DNA of 64,000 nt, from the NCBI RefSeq assembly GCF_019711535.1, contig NZ_JAIGNP010000001.1, forward strand, positions 868,001 to 932,000. The letters run 5' to 3'. Source of the stretch: Qipengyuania aestuarii. Lineage in GTDB: Bacteria > Pseudomonadota > Alphaproteobacteria > Sphingomonadales > Sphingomonadaceae. Position numbers and translations under genes: made by a program. The notes under the pieces were generated by a model. The model made no database searches. It saw nothing but the letters and a program-made list of their open reading frames with translations, and was not told the origin of the DNA. Positions within the stretch are counted from its first letter, which is position 1, and every line of letters begins with the position of its first letter. Of this stretch, positions 49,983 to 57,909 are shown in pieces.

Positions 49983-51886
49983 AGCGCCTACTGATCGGCA
50001 GCGCCCTCGCCGCCCTTTCCGCCGCGGCCAGCGCCGCGCCAGTCCTGGGCCCGGCCTATGGCGACGGCATGGTCCTCCAGCGGGGGGAACCCATCGCGAT
50101 TGCCGGGACTGCCAGGCCGGGGGTGACAGTCACCGCCGTGCTCGGAGACATGAGCGCCAGCGCCCGCGCCGATGCCGACGGGGACTTCACCGTCACCCTG
50201 CCCGCCCGCGCGGCCAGCACCCGCCCGGTAACGCTCACGCTGACAGATGCGGACGGCACGGCGCAGGTCGGCAATATCCTGATCGGCGACGTGATATTGT
50301 GTTCGGGTCAGTCGAACATGGAACTGCCCGTCACCCGCGCGCTCGATGCGGGCAACCAGCTCGGCCGTGCCGCCGATGACGGCATCCGCCTCTTGAAAAT
50401 TCCGCAGAGCACTGCCGCAGTGCCGCAGGACCGTTTCTCCACCCCCGTCGCCTGGCATGCCGCCGAACGCGAGACGGTCGCGGGCTTCTCCGCCGCCTGT
50501 TTCTACATGGGCAAGACCCTGCGCACCGAGCGTCCCGACATTCCCGTGGGTCTGATCCATTCCAACTGGGGCGGCAGCGCGGCCCGCGCCTGGCTGTCTC
50601 CCGCGGCGGTGGAAGACCTTTACGGCGAGGACACGCTTTCCCTGCTCCATGCCTATGCCGACGATCCCTATCGGGCCACGCAGAGCTTCGCGCCGCGCTG
50701 GATGGACTGGTGGCGCGAGCAGGACAATGGCCGCGAACCGTGGCGCGACAGCGCGCAGCTCGACTGGGCGCCGATCCCCGCCTTTTCCTTCTGGAACGAA
50801 TGGACGGGTACCGGGCTCGACACCGAACCGCGCGCCAATGTTTGGCTGCGCCAGACGCTGACGCTGACCGAGGACCAGGCCGCCCGGGGCGGCCAGCTGT
50901 CCATTGGCGCGATCGACGATCTCGACCTCACCTTCGTCAATGGCCAGCCGGTCGGTTACACCTTCGGCTGGGGCGTCGAGCGCAGCTATCGCGTGCCCGG
51001 CGAAGTACTGAAAGCAGGCGAGAACGAGATCCTGATCGCCGCCAACAACGCGTGGGACATGGGCGGCTTCTTCGCCGGGCCGGAGCGGTTATTCTTCACC
51101 CCCGGCGATGGCGGCGAAGCCATCCCGCTAGGGGCGGACTGGGAGTATTCCGTCGCGCCGTTCCCGGACGTGCCACCGCGCGCGCCGTGGGATGCCAATG
51201 CCGGCGCCGGTGTGATGCACAACGCCATGATCGCCCCGCTCGGCCCGATGCGGCTGGCAGCGGTCGCCTGGTATCAGGGCGAATCCGATACCGGCCAGAC
51301 AGATTACGATAAGCGGCTCGGCGGGCTGTTTTCGGGCTGGCGTACCCAGTTCGGCGACCAGGCGAGAATGCTGGTGGTCCAGCTTGCCAATTTCGGCCAG
51401 CGCCAGTCGCAGCCCGGCCCTTCGAGCTGGGCCGATTTGCGGCAGGAACAGCTCGATGCCGTCATGGCGGCCCGGGATGCCGCGCTGGTCACGGCAATCG
51501 ACCTTGGCGAGCCGGGAGATATCCATCCCGCCAACAAGAACACGTTGGGCCGCCGACTGGCGCATGCCTTCATGGGCCAGCAGATGCCCATGCCCGCAGG
51601 CGCGAAACGCGAAGGCGGCAGTGTGACCGTGCGGTTCAGCGGTGTCGAGGGCGCGCTGGTGGCCTATGGCGGCGCGGCGGTGCTTGGCGTCGAGCTGTGC
51701 GGCGAGACGCAGGAAAGCTGCCGTTTCGTTCAGCCAGAGCTGATGGGTGATCGCATGGTGATCCCGGTTGAAGCTCAAACGCCTGCGACCAGAGTGCGCT
51801 ATGCCTGGGCCGACGCGCCGGTGGTGAACCTTTATGACGGCAATGGCGATGCGATCCCCGGCTTCGAACTCGCCATCACCGATTAG
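49979..51886 (+). CDS. Sialate O-acetylesterase-family protein, likely acetyl-xylan esterase
   Basis: The true start is the ATG at 49979, overlapping the xylC stop; the longer frame lacks a signal. The 635-residue protein has a Sec signal (MKRLLIGSALAALSAAASAA), an N-terminal sandwich and a SASA/SGNH hydrolase core. The Ser nucleophile lies in LCSGQSNMELP near residue 111, with HSNWGGSAARAW, and DIHPANK near residue 515 supplies the Asp/His. In xylan loci this family removes O-acetyl groups from xylan; a sialic-acid role is unlikely here. Length is normal for the family. Confidence 0.88.
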   Translation: MKRLLIGSALAALSAAASAAPVLGPAYGDGMVLQRGEPIAIAGTARPGVTVTAVLGDMSASARADADGDFTVTLPARAASTRPVTLTLTDADGTAQVGNILIGDVILCSGQSNMELPVTRALDAGNQLGRAADDGIRLLKIPQSTAAVPQDRFSTPVAWHAAERETVAGFSAACFYMGKTLRTERPDIPVGLIHSNWGGSAARAWLSPAAVEDLYGEDTLSLLHAYADDPYRATQSFAPRWMDWWREQDNGREPWRDSAQLDWAPIPAFSFWNEWTGTGLDTEPRANVWLRQTLTLTEDQAARGGQLSIGAIDDLDLTFVNGQPVGYTFGWGVERSYRVPGEVLKAGENEILIAANNAWDMGGFFAGPERLFFTPGDGGEAIPLGADWEYSVAPFPDVPPRAPWDANAGAGVMHNAMIAPLGPMRLAAVAWYQGESDTGQTDYDKRLGGLFSGWRTQFGDQARMLVVQLANFGQRQSQPGPSSWADLRQEQLDAVMAARDAALVTAIDLGEPGDIHPANKNTLGRRLAHAFMGQQMPMPAGAKREGGSVTVRFSGVEGALVAYGGAAVLGVELCGETQESCRFVQPELMGDRMVIPVEAQTPATRVRYAWADAPVVNLYDGNGDAIPGFELAITD

Positions 51887-51928
51887 GCCATTGGCTTTAG
51901 GGTGAGCTGCGAAAGGCAAGGATCGCCG

Positions 51929-52777
51929 ATGGCTGAAATCACTCTGACGGCGGGATTGTGGAAGGCCGTGATCCGGCCGCAGACCGGCGGCTGCCTTGCC
52001 GGCCTGTCTCGCGGTAACCTGCCGATCTTGCGCGAAATGCCTGCGCAACCGGATGAGGTGCTGGGATCCGCCTGCTTCCCACTTGTGCCCTATTGCAATC
52101 GCATTGCCGATGGGAACTTCGCTTTCGGCGACCGACAGGTGCGGATCAGCCCGAACATGGCACCGCAGCGGCATCCCCTGCACGGGCTGGGGTGGAAGTC
52201 AGCCTGGCCGGTGACCCGCCAAGCCGCCGGCTCCGCCGTACTGGAGCATGCCTATGAGGGAGGCGGCGAATGGCCGTGGTCCTATCTTGCCCGGCAGCAC
52301 ATTGTGCTGGACGAGGAAGGCTGCACCATCGCGCTTCAGGTTGAAAACCGTGCCAGCGACGCCGCACCGTTGGGGCTTGGCCTGCACCCCTATTTCCGTC
52401 GCTCTGCAACCACACAGGTCCGCTTCGACGCCGACGAGATGCTTGGCATCGACGCGGAATTCCTGCCCGATGGCACGGCGCATCCGGCGGACGCATTCGC
52501 CGATTGGTCCAAGGGCAGCGCGCTGCCCGAAATGCTGATCGATCACTGCTTCACAGGTTGGAACGGCAAAGCCGCCATCGCCGACGATCAGGGCATCATT
52601 ACCATTCAAGCATGGGGCGCGCCCTTCCTGCATGTCTTTTCGCCGCCCCGATCGGATGACCTCTGCCTCGAGCCGGTGAACCATCCGCCCGACGCGCTCA
52701 ACCGCGCGAGCGCGTCCGTGCCCAGCGTCCCGGCAGGCTGCGCAATTTCGGTGGCGATGCGGATAGAGGCAGGCTGA
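51929..52777 (+). CDS. Aldose 1-epimerase family protein
   Basis: The start is the ATG at 51929, with AAGGA six bases upstream. The 282-residue beta-sandwich has the galactose-mutarotase fold, with FPLVPYCNRIADGNFAFG, the His in HPLHGLGWKSAWPV and a second His in LGLHPYFRRSATT. It interconverts anomers of sugars such as xylose and helps feed XylB. Its stop is inside a hairpin shared with the convergent xylD. Confidence 0.9.
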   Translation: MAEITLTAGLWKAVIRPQTGGCLAGLSRGNLPILREMPAQPDEVLGSACFPLVPYCNRIADGNFAFGDRQVRISPNMAPQRHPLHGLGWKSAWPVTRQAAGSAVLEHAYEGGGEWPWSYLARQHIVLDEEGCTIALQVENRASDAAPLGLGLHPYFRRSATTQVRFDADEMLGIDAEFLPDGTAHPADAFADWSKGSALPEMLIDHCFTGWNGKAAIADDQGIITIQAWGAPFLHVFSPPRSDDLCLEPVNHPPDALNRASASVPSVPAGCAISVAMRIEAG

Positions 52778-52796
52778 GCGCAAGGCGCAGCCTGCC
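52768..52796. terminator. Bidirectional hairpin between epimerase and xylD
   Basis: GGCAGGCTG pairs perfectly with CAGCCTGCC across an 11-base loop. It spans the epimerase stop and lies just before the xylD stop on the other strand. No T-run follows. Confidence 0.5.
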
Positions 52797-52804
52797 CGGC
52801 GCCA

Positions 52805-54586
52805 TCAGTGATTGTGGCGCGGCAGTTTCCTCGACGTGCCGCGATATTTGAGCGCGAAGTCCATCACGCCGCCCTCGCCCAGCTGGCCGGTCTTTTCGCG
52901 GAAGAGCTCTTCCCACGGCGTGTTGTGCTCGGGCTTTTCCGGAATGCTTTCTTCGGCCAGCCGCCGTTCGATCTCCGCCTCCTCGACGTCGGCATTACAG
53001 GTGCCTTCGTTGAGATCGACGCGGATGATATCGCCGGTGCGCAGCCAGGCGAGCCCGCCGCCGACCGCGCTTTCGGGCGAAATGTTGAGGATCGAGGGGC
53101 TGTCGCTAGTGCCTGACTGGCGACCGTCGCCCAGCGTCGGCAGCCACTGCGTGCCCGCGCGGATCAGCGCGTCAGGCGGCTGCATGTTCACCACCTCGGC
53201 ACTGCCCGGCCAGCCGATCACACCCGATCCGCGGATAACGAGAATGCAATCCTCGTCGATATTGAGATCGGGGTCGTTGATCCGGTGGTGATAATCGTCC
53301 GATCCGTCGAACACGATGGCGCGCGCTTCGAACACGCCTTCGTGGCCGGGGCGCGAGAGATAGCGGGCGCGGAATTCGTCCGAAATGACCGAAGTCTTGA
53401 GGATGCCGAAGTCGAACAGATTGCCCGACAGAACGAGAAAGCCGGCCTTCTCCATCAGCGGATCGGCGAAGGGGCGGATCATCTCGCGATCCTTCGTTTC
53501 GCGGCCCGCGAGGTTTTCCGCCATCGTGGCGCCGGTGCAGGTGCGCACGTCGCCTTTGAGCACGCCCGCTTCGAGCAATTCCCACAGCACGGCGGGAACG
53601 CCGCCTGCGCGGTGGAACCGCTCACCCAGATATTCACCCGCTGGCTGCATGTTGAGCAGCAGCGGCAGGTCATAACCGTGATCCTGCCACACGCTCGGCT
53701 CCAGCCGCACGCCCGCATGTGCCGCCATCGCCTGGATATGCGGCTGCGCATTGGACGATCCGCCGAGCACGCTGACTGCGGCGACCGCATTGAGGAAGGC
53801 ATCGTGCGTCAGGATGTCGGACGGCTTCAGATCCTCGTGCACCATTTCCACGATCCGGCGCCCGGTCCGGTAGGCGACCTGTCCGCGCTCGCGATAGGGC
53901 GCAGGGATCGCGGCGCAGCCGGTGAGGCTGAGGCCGAGCGTTTCGGCCACCGCGTTCATCGTGCTGGCAGTGCCCATTGAATTGCAATGCCCCGCGCTCG
54001 GCGCGCTGGAGGTCGCGCGGTTGAGGAATTCCTCCTCGTCGATCTCTCCCGCCGCCAGCTTGCGGCGGCTGCGCCAGATTACCGTGCCACTGCCGACCAG
54101 CTCGCCCTCGTGCCAGCCGTCGAGCATCGGGCCGCCGCTGAGCACGATGGCGGGAATGTCGACCGTCGATGCCGCCATGATCTGGCTCGGCGTGGTCTTG
54201 TCGCAGCCGGTGGTCAGCACCACACCGTCGATCGGATAGCCGTTCAGCAGTTCGACCAGCCCGAGGTAGAGCAGATTGCGGTCGAGCGCGGCTGTGGGGC
54301 GGCGGCAGTTTTCAAAGATGGGATGGACGGGAAATTCGATCGGGATACCGCCCGCATCGCGGATGCCGTCGCGCGTGCGCTTGGCCAGTTCCAGATGGAT
54401 GCGGTTGCAGGGCGAAAGATCGCTGCCGCTCTGCGCGATGCCGATGATCGGCTTGCCGCTACGCAGTTCTTCCGGAGTGACGCCGTAATTCATGAACCGC
54501 TCGAGATAGAGAGCGGTCATGTCCATGCGTTCATGGTTGTCGAACCAGTCACGCGATCTCAATTTGGCGCCACTGCGCTCTGTCAT
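52805..54586 (-). CDS. xylD: D-xylonate dehydratase (XylD, IlvD/Edd family)
   Basis: The 593-residue protein is an IlvD/Edd-fold dehydratase that binds a 2Fe-2S cluster. Cys ligands are in LSPCNRIHLELAK (near residue 58), TTGCDKTTPSQ (near 127) and AGHCNSMGTASTMNAVAE (near 200). It converts xylonate to 2-keto-3-deoxyxylonate, the step between XylC and XylX. The gene overlaps the LacI gene by four bases and is read with GH67 and LacI as a minus-strand operon. Confidence 0.92.
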   Translation of the reverse strand: MTERSGAKLRSRDWFDNHERMDMTALYLERFMNYGVTPEELRSGKPIIGIAQSGSDLSPCNRIHLELAKRTRDGIRDAGGIPIEFPVHPIFENCRRPTAALDRNLLYLGLVELLNGYPIDGVVLTTGCDKTTPSQIMAASTVDIPAIVLSGGPMLDGWHEGELVGSGTVIWRSRRKLAAGEIDEEEFLNRATSSAPSAGHCNSMGTASTMNAVAETLGLSLTGCAAIPAPYRERGQVAYRTGRRIVEMVHEDLKPSDILTHDAFLNAVAAVSVLGGSSNAQPHIQAMAAHAGVRLEPSVWQDHGYDLPLLLNMQPAGEYLGERFHRAGGVPAVLWELLEAGVLKGDVRTCTGATMAENLAGRETKDREMIRPFADPLMEKAGFLVLSGNLFDFGILKTSVISDEFRARYLSRPGHEGVFEARAIVFDGSDDYHHRINDPDLNIDEDCILVIRGSGVIGWPGSAEVVNMQPPDALIRAGTQWLPTLGDGRQSGTSDSPSILNISPESAVGGGLAWLRTGDIIRVDLNEGTCNADVEEAEIERRLAEESIPEKPEHNTPWEELFREKTGQLGEGGVMDFALKYRGTSRKLPRHNH

Positions 54587-55695
54587 GGCTTCTCGCCCTT
54601 TGGATTGAAGGATGATGCAAGGCTTGGCCCGGCATCGGAATTACGGCGGATGAGTTCGTAAGGCAGCAGGATCTGTTCGCTCTTGCCGCGCGAGGGACGG
54701 CCCGATTTCTTGTGAGCCTGAGAAATCAGCACCACGGCCTGCGCGGTCATTTCGCGAATGGGCTGGCGGATCGTGGTGAGTTCCGGCCAGATCGACCGGG
54801 CAAGTTCGGTATCGTCGAAGCCGCAGACCGTGATGTCGTTCGGCACGTCGAGATGGCGGCGGTGCGCCATGGCCACGGTGGCGGCTGCCATATCGTCGTT
54901 GGAGGCGAAGATCGCGGTCGGCGGATTGCTGGCTCCAAGCAGCTTTTCGGCGGCCACCATGCCCGAGCGATAAGTAAACTGGCCTTGTGCGATCAGCCCT
55001 TCATCTACCGTGAGCCCGGCCTGCTCCATCGCCTCACGATAGCCCTGAAGGCGGCGGCCGCTGGCCACTTGTTCGGGGTTGCCGATAATGAAACCGATCC
55101 GTTCGTGCCCTAGGCCGATGATGTGGCGGGTCATATCGAAAGCCGCCTGGTATTCGTCGATCAGGACCGAGCCATAGGATCCGCGCGCCTTGCCCGGGCC
55201 GACCGCGACGGCAATCGCCCCGGCTTCCTCGATCAGGTCGAGCACGCGCTGATCATCGCACAGCGGGGGTGGCAGAATGAAACCGCTGATGCCGCCTTCG
55301 ATCAGCTTGCGCACCAGTTCGCTACTCTGGACCACGGTTTCCTGGCTCTGAACGACCAGATAGATGTCGCGCCGACTGGCTTCTTCCAGCGCCCCCATCA
55401 GGAATTCGCTGAGATAGGATGCCGAGGGATTGTCGAACAGCAAGGCAATCCTGAGCTGCGACCCACCCGCAAGCGATCGTGCCGCACGATTAGGCACATA
55501 GTTGAGCTTCTTGATGGCGGCGAGAACGGTGTCGCGCGTGTGATCGCGGACGTTTTCCTCCCCGTTGATTACCCGGCTGACAGTCATCGGCGAACATTGC
55601 GCTTCGCGGGCCACATCGGCGATGGTGGGGGCGGTGTTGTTGCGCCGCGTGTTGCGCTTGCGTCCGCTGGCGGCTGTCCCTTGGGTTGCATTCAT
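54583..55695 (-). CDS. xylR: LacI-family transcriptional regulator (XylR-like)
   Basis: The start is the ATG at 55695; longer frames extend into the GH67 gene. The 370-residue protein has an N-terminal helix-turn-helix (TIADVAREAQCSPMTVSRVI) after a basic leader, and a hinge region (NYVPNRAARSLAGG). The periplasmic-binding-like effector domain ends with VCGFDDTELARSIWPELTTI. It is in the centre of the xylan locus, so it most likely binds the TGGTAGCGCTACCA sites. The effector is probably xylose or a xylo-oligosaccharide. Its gene follows GH67 by 43 bases. Confidence 0.9.
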   Translation of the reverse strand: MNATQGTAASGRKRNTRRNNTAPTIADVAREAQCSPMTVSRVINGEENVRDHTRDTVLAAIKKLNYVPNRAARSLAGGSQLRIALLFDNPSASYLSEFLMGALEEASRRDIYLVVQSQETVVQSSELVRKLIEGGISGFILPPPLCDDQRVLDLIEEAGAIAVAVGPGKARGSYGSVLIDEYQAAFDMTRHIIGLGHERIGFIIGNPEQVASGRRLQGYREAMEQAGLTVDEGLIAQGQFTYRSGMVAAEKLLGASNPPTAIFASNDDMAAATVAMAHRRHLDVPNDITVCGFDDTELARSIWPELTTIRQPIREMTAQAVVLISQAHKKSGRPSRGKSEQILLPYELIRRNSDAGPSLASSFNPKGEKP

Positions 55696-55738
55696 GGCAC
55701 CAGCCTTAAAGCCATGCCCGCAAGATCGGCAAGGGGCA

Positions 55739-57850
55739 TCACTGTCCGGGCGCTTCCGGAAAACTCCGGCTTTTATAGGCTTCGAGCGTTTCGGCAGGCG
55801 GGGACGCACCCTGCGGCATCTCCAGCCCGTTGAGCGATTGCCAATAAGCGACAGAGGCATCGCGCCACCAGCGCGCCTCTCGCTGCTGGATCGCGAGGCT
55901 TTCCGACACGGCACGGTGACGTTCGGCGTCGATCGCTCCGCGCAGTCCGGCCCATTGCCCGGCCATCGTATCGACCGCAGCGACGCCGCGATCATATTCG
56001 CGCACTAGTTCCTGCCACACGGTGCGCCCGCTCGGCAGCGTGTCGTCCCATGCCACGTGATGGAACCAGAGCAGATAATGCGGATCGATCGTAGCCGGGT
56101 CCGCCCATTGGGCAGCCACCTGCGGCGCGTATTGCGAAAGAGCGTCCGAACCGTTCGCAGTGCGATCAAAACCGATGCCCGACCGGTCCGCCTGATGGTA
56201 ATAGCAGGGGTTCCATTCGGGCCGCGCCAGATCGCAGACCCATGGGCCCGGGCCGTAATGGTGGCCGGTGTCCATCTGATGCGCGAGGCCGAGCGGAGTC
56301 ATATAGCTGACCACAGCCTCGCGGCTATCCAGCATCATCGATGTGATTGCCCCGACCGCAGCCGGATCGCGCGTGAAGGTCTGCGCCGCCCACTCGCCGG
56401 CGATTTCTTCGCTGGTCAGTGCCGGGTTCCACGCGAGCCGCCCGAATGCATACCAGTTGGCCTGATCGAAATGCGATCCGGTCCAATTGCGATCGGATCC
56501 CGTATTGGCAACCCCGGCGATGCCAACCGGGGCGACCACTTCGGCAACCGTTCCGCCGCGCCCGGTGTCGGCGTCCAGGACTTCCTTCCACAGCGGCGCC
56601 AGATAGGCGAGATGGCTCGCGAATCCGAGATACTCCTTGGTGATCTGCGCTTCGAGCATCAACCGGGTGTTCGGCATGGCGCCGAACATCGGATGGAAGG
56701 GTTCGCGGGGCTGGAAATCGACCGGACCGTTCTTGACCTGCACGATCACATTGTCGGCGAACTGTCCGTCCAGCGGCACGAATTCCTCATAGGCCTGCTT
56801 GGCCCGGTCGGCCTCGTCTTCCGCGGAATAGACGAATGCCCGCCAGATGACCGTCCCCCGATCGCCGATCGCCGCGGCGAGCATATTGGCCCCATCGGCA
56901 TGGGTGCGGCCATAGTCCTGCGGCCCCGGCTGCCCTTCACTGTTCGCTTTCACGAGGAAACCGCCGAAGTCCGGGATTGCGGTGTAGATTTGGTCGGCCT
57001 TCGCATGCCACCAGGCCCGAACCGCCGGATCGAGCGGGTCGGCCGTGTCCAGCCCGCCGATATCGCGGGGCGCACTGAACCGGGCCGACAGATAGACGCG
57101 AATGCCGTAAGGCCGCCAGGCATGGGCAAGCCGTTCAAGCTTGGCAATATAGCGCGGCTCCAGCATGAAGGACTTCGCGTTGACGTTGTTGACCACCACG
57201 CCGTTGATCCCGAGCGAGGCATTGGCGCGGGCGTAATCGATCATCCGCTGGTCGAGCCGTTCGGGCAGATGCCACCAGTCGAAAATCGACCGCCCCGCAT
57301 AGCCGCGCTCCACATGCCCGTCGGGATTGTCCCAGTGATTGAGCATGCGCAGAGGCATGGCGGGTGCCTGACCTATCGCAATATCGGAAAGCCGCTTGCC
57401 CGTGCTCAATTCGCGCAGGAGAGCAAAGCTGCCGTAGAGGCATCCAAGATGGTCTTCGGCGGCGATGAGAAACGCTCTTCGCGGGTCATCCGCAACGGGA
57501 CTCAGCCGATACCCGCCCTCGCCCGTGCCGACCGTCTCACCGCAGTCCAGCTCGACCTTGACCGGCGAACCATTGGCAGCGCGCGCGCCTGAGCCCTGAA
57601 GTCCCGCAAAGCCGCGTGAAAGCTCTTCCAGCGCGATCTCTAAAGTGGGGCTGGACCTGCCACCGTCCGCAATATTCGCGAACGGAGAATCGGCCCGCAG
57701 ATCGGACTGCGCCTCCCCCTCCAGCGGTGCATAACGCAGCCACAGATCATATCCATCTTCGGCATAAGCAGGCACCGCTACAACGCTGCACGCCACCATT
57801 GGCGCAGACAGGCGCCCAAGCCAGTTGACAAGCCTTCTCCCTCTCATCAT
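55739..57850 (-). CDS. aguA: GH67 alpha-glucuronidase
   Basis: The 703-residue enzyme (start 57850, or 57847) has a short basic signal peptide with cleavage near AYA-EDG. It has the GH67 catalytic region with MLNHWDNPDGHVERGYAGRS and IFDWWHLP near residue 180. It removes 4-O-methyl-glucuronic acid from the ends of xylo-oligosaccharides. The start codon abuts the operator at 57850-57863, so promoter and repressor site lie directly at the start. The gene heads the GH67-LacI-xylD operon. Confidence 0.93.
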   Translation of the reverse strand: MMRGRRLVNWLGRLSAPMVACSVVAVPAYAEDGYDLWLRYAPLEGEAQSDLRADSPFANIADGGRSSPTLEIALEELSRGFAGLQGSGARAANGSPVKVELDCGETVGTGEGGYRLSPVADDPRRAFLIAAEDHLGCLYGSFALLRELSTGKRLSDIAIGQAPAMPLRMLNHWDNPDGHVERGYAGRSIFDWWHLPERLDQRMIDYARANASLGINGVVVNNVNAKSFMLEPRYIAKLERLAHAWRPYGIRVYLSARFSAPRDIGGLDTADPLDPAVRAWWHAKADQIYTAIPDFGGFLVKANSEGQPGPQDYGRTHADGANMLAAAIGDRGTVIWRAFVYSAEDEADRAKQAYEEFVPLDGQFADNVIVQVKNGPVDFQPREPFHPMFGAMPNTRLMLEAQITKEYLGFASHLAYLAPLWKEVLDADTGRGGTVAEVVAPVGIAGVANTGSDRNWTGSHFDQANWYAFGRLAWNPALTSEEIAGEWAAQTFTRDPAAVGAITSMMLDSREAVVSYMTPLGLAHQMDTGHHYGPGPWVCDLARPEWNPCYYHQADRSGIGFDRTANGSDALSQYAPQVAAQWADPATIDPHYLLWFHHVAWDDTLPSGRTVWQELVREYDRGVAAVDTMAGQWAGLRGAIDAERHRAVSESLAIQQREARWWRDASVAYWQSLNGLEMPQGASPPAETLEAYKSRSFPEAPGQ

Positions 57851-57863
57851 GGTAGCGCTACCA
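57850..57863. promoter_or_regulatory. Perfect palindromic LacI/XylR operator (xyl-box)
   Basis: TGGTAGCGCTACCA is a perfect 14-base palindrome between divergent GH67 and GH3 genes. The last base on the minus strand begins the first candidate ATG of the GH67 gene. The sequence is close to the xyl-box reported for the Xanthomonas xylan regulon. Confidence 0.9.
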
Positions 57864-57909
57864 CAACGATGGCGGCAGTCAAGTCGCCCCACGGGAGAGA
57901 GACAAGATC

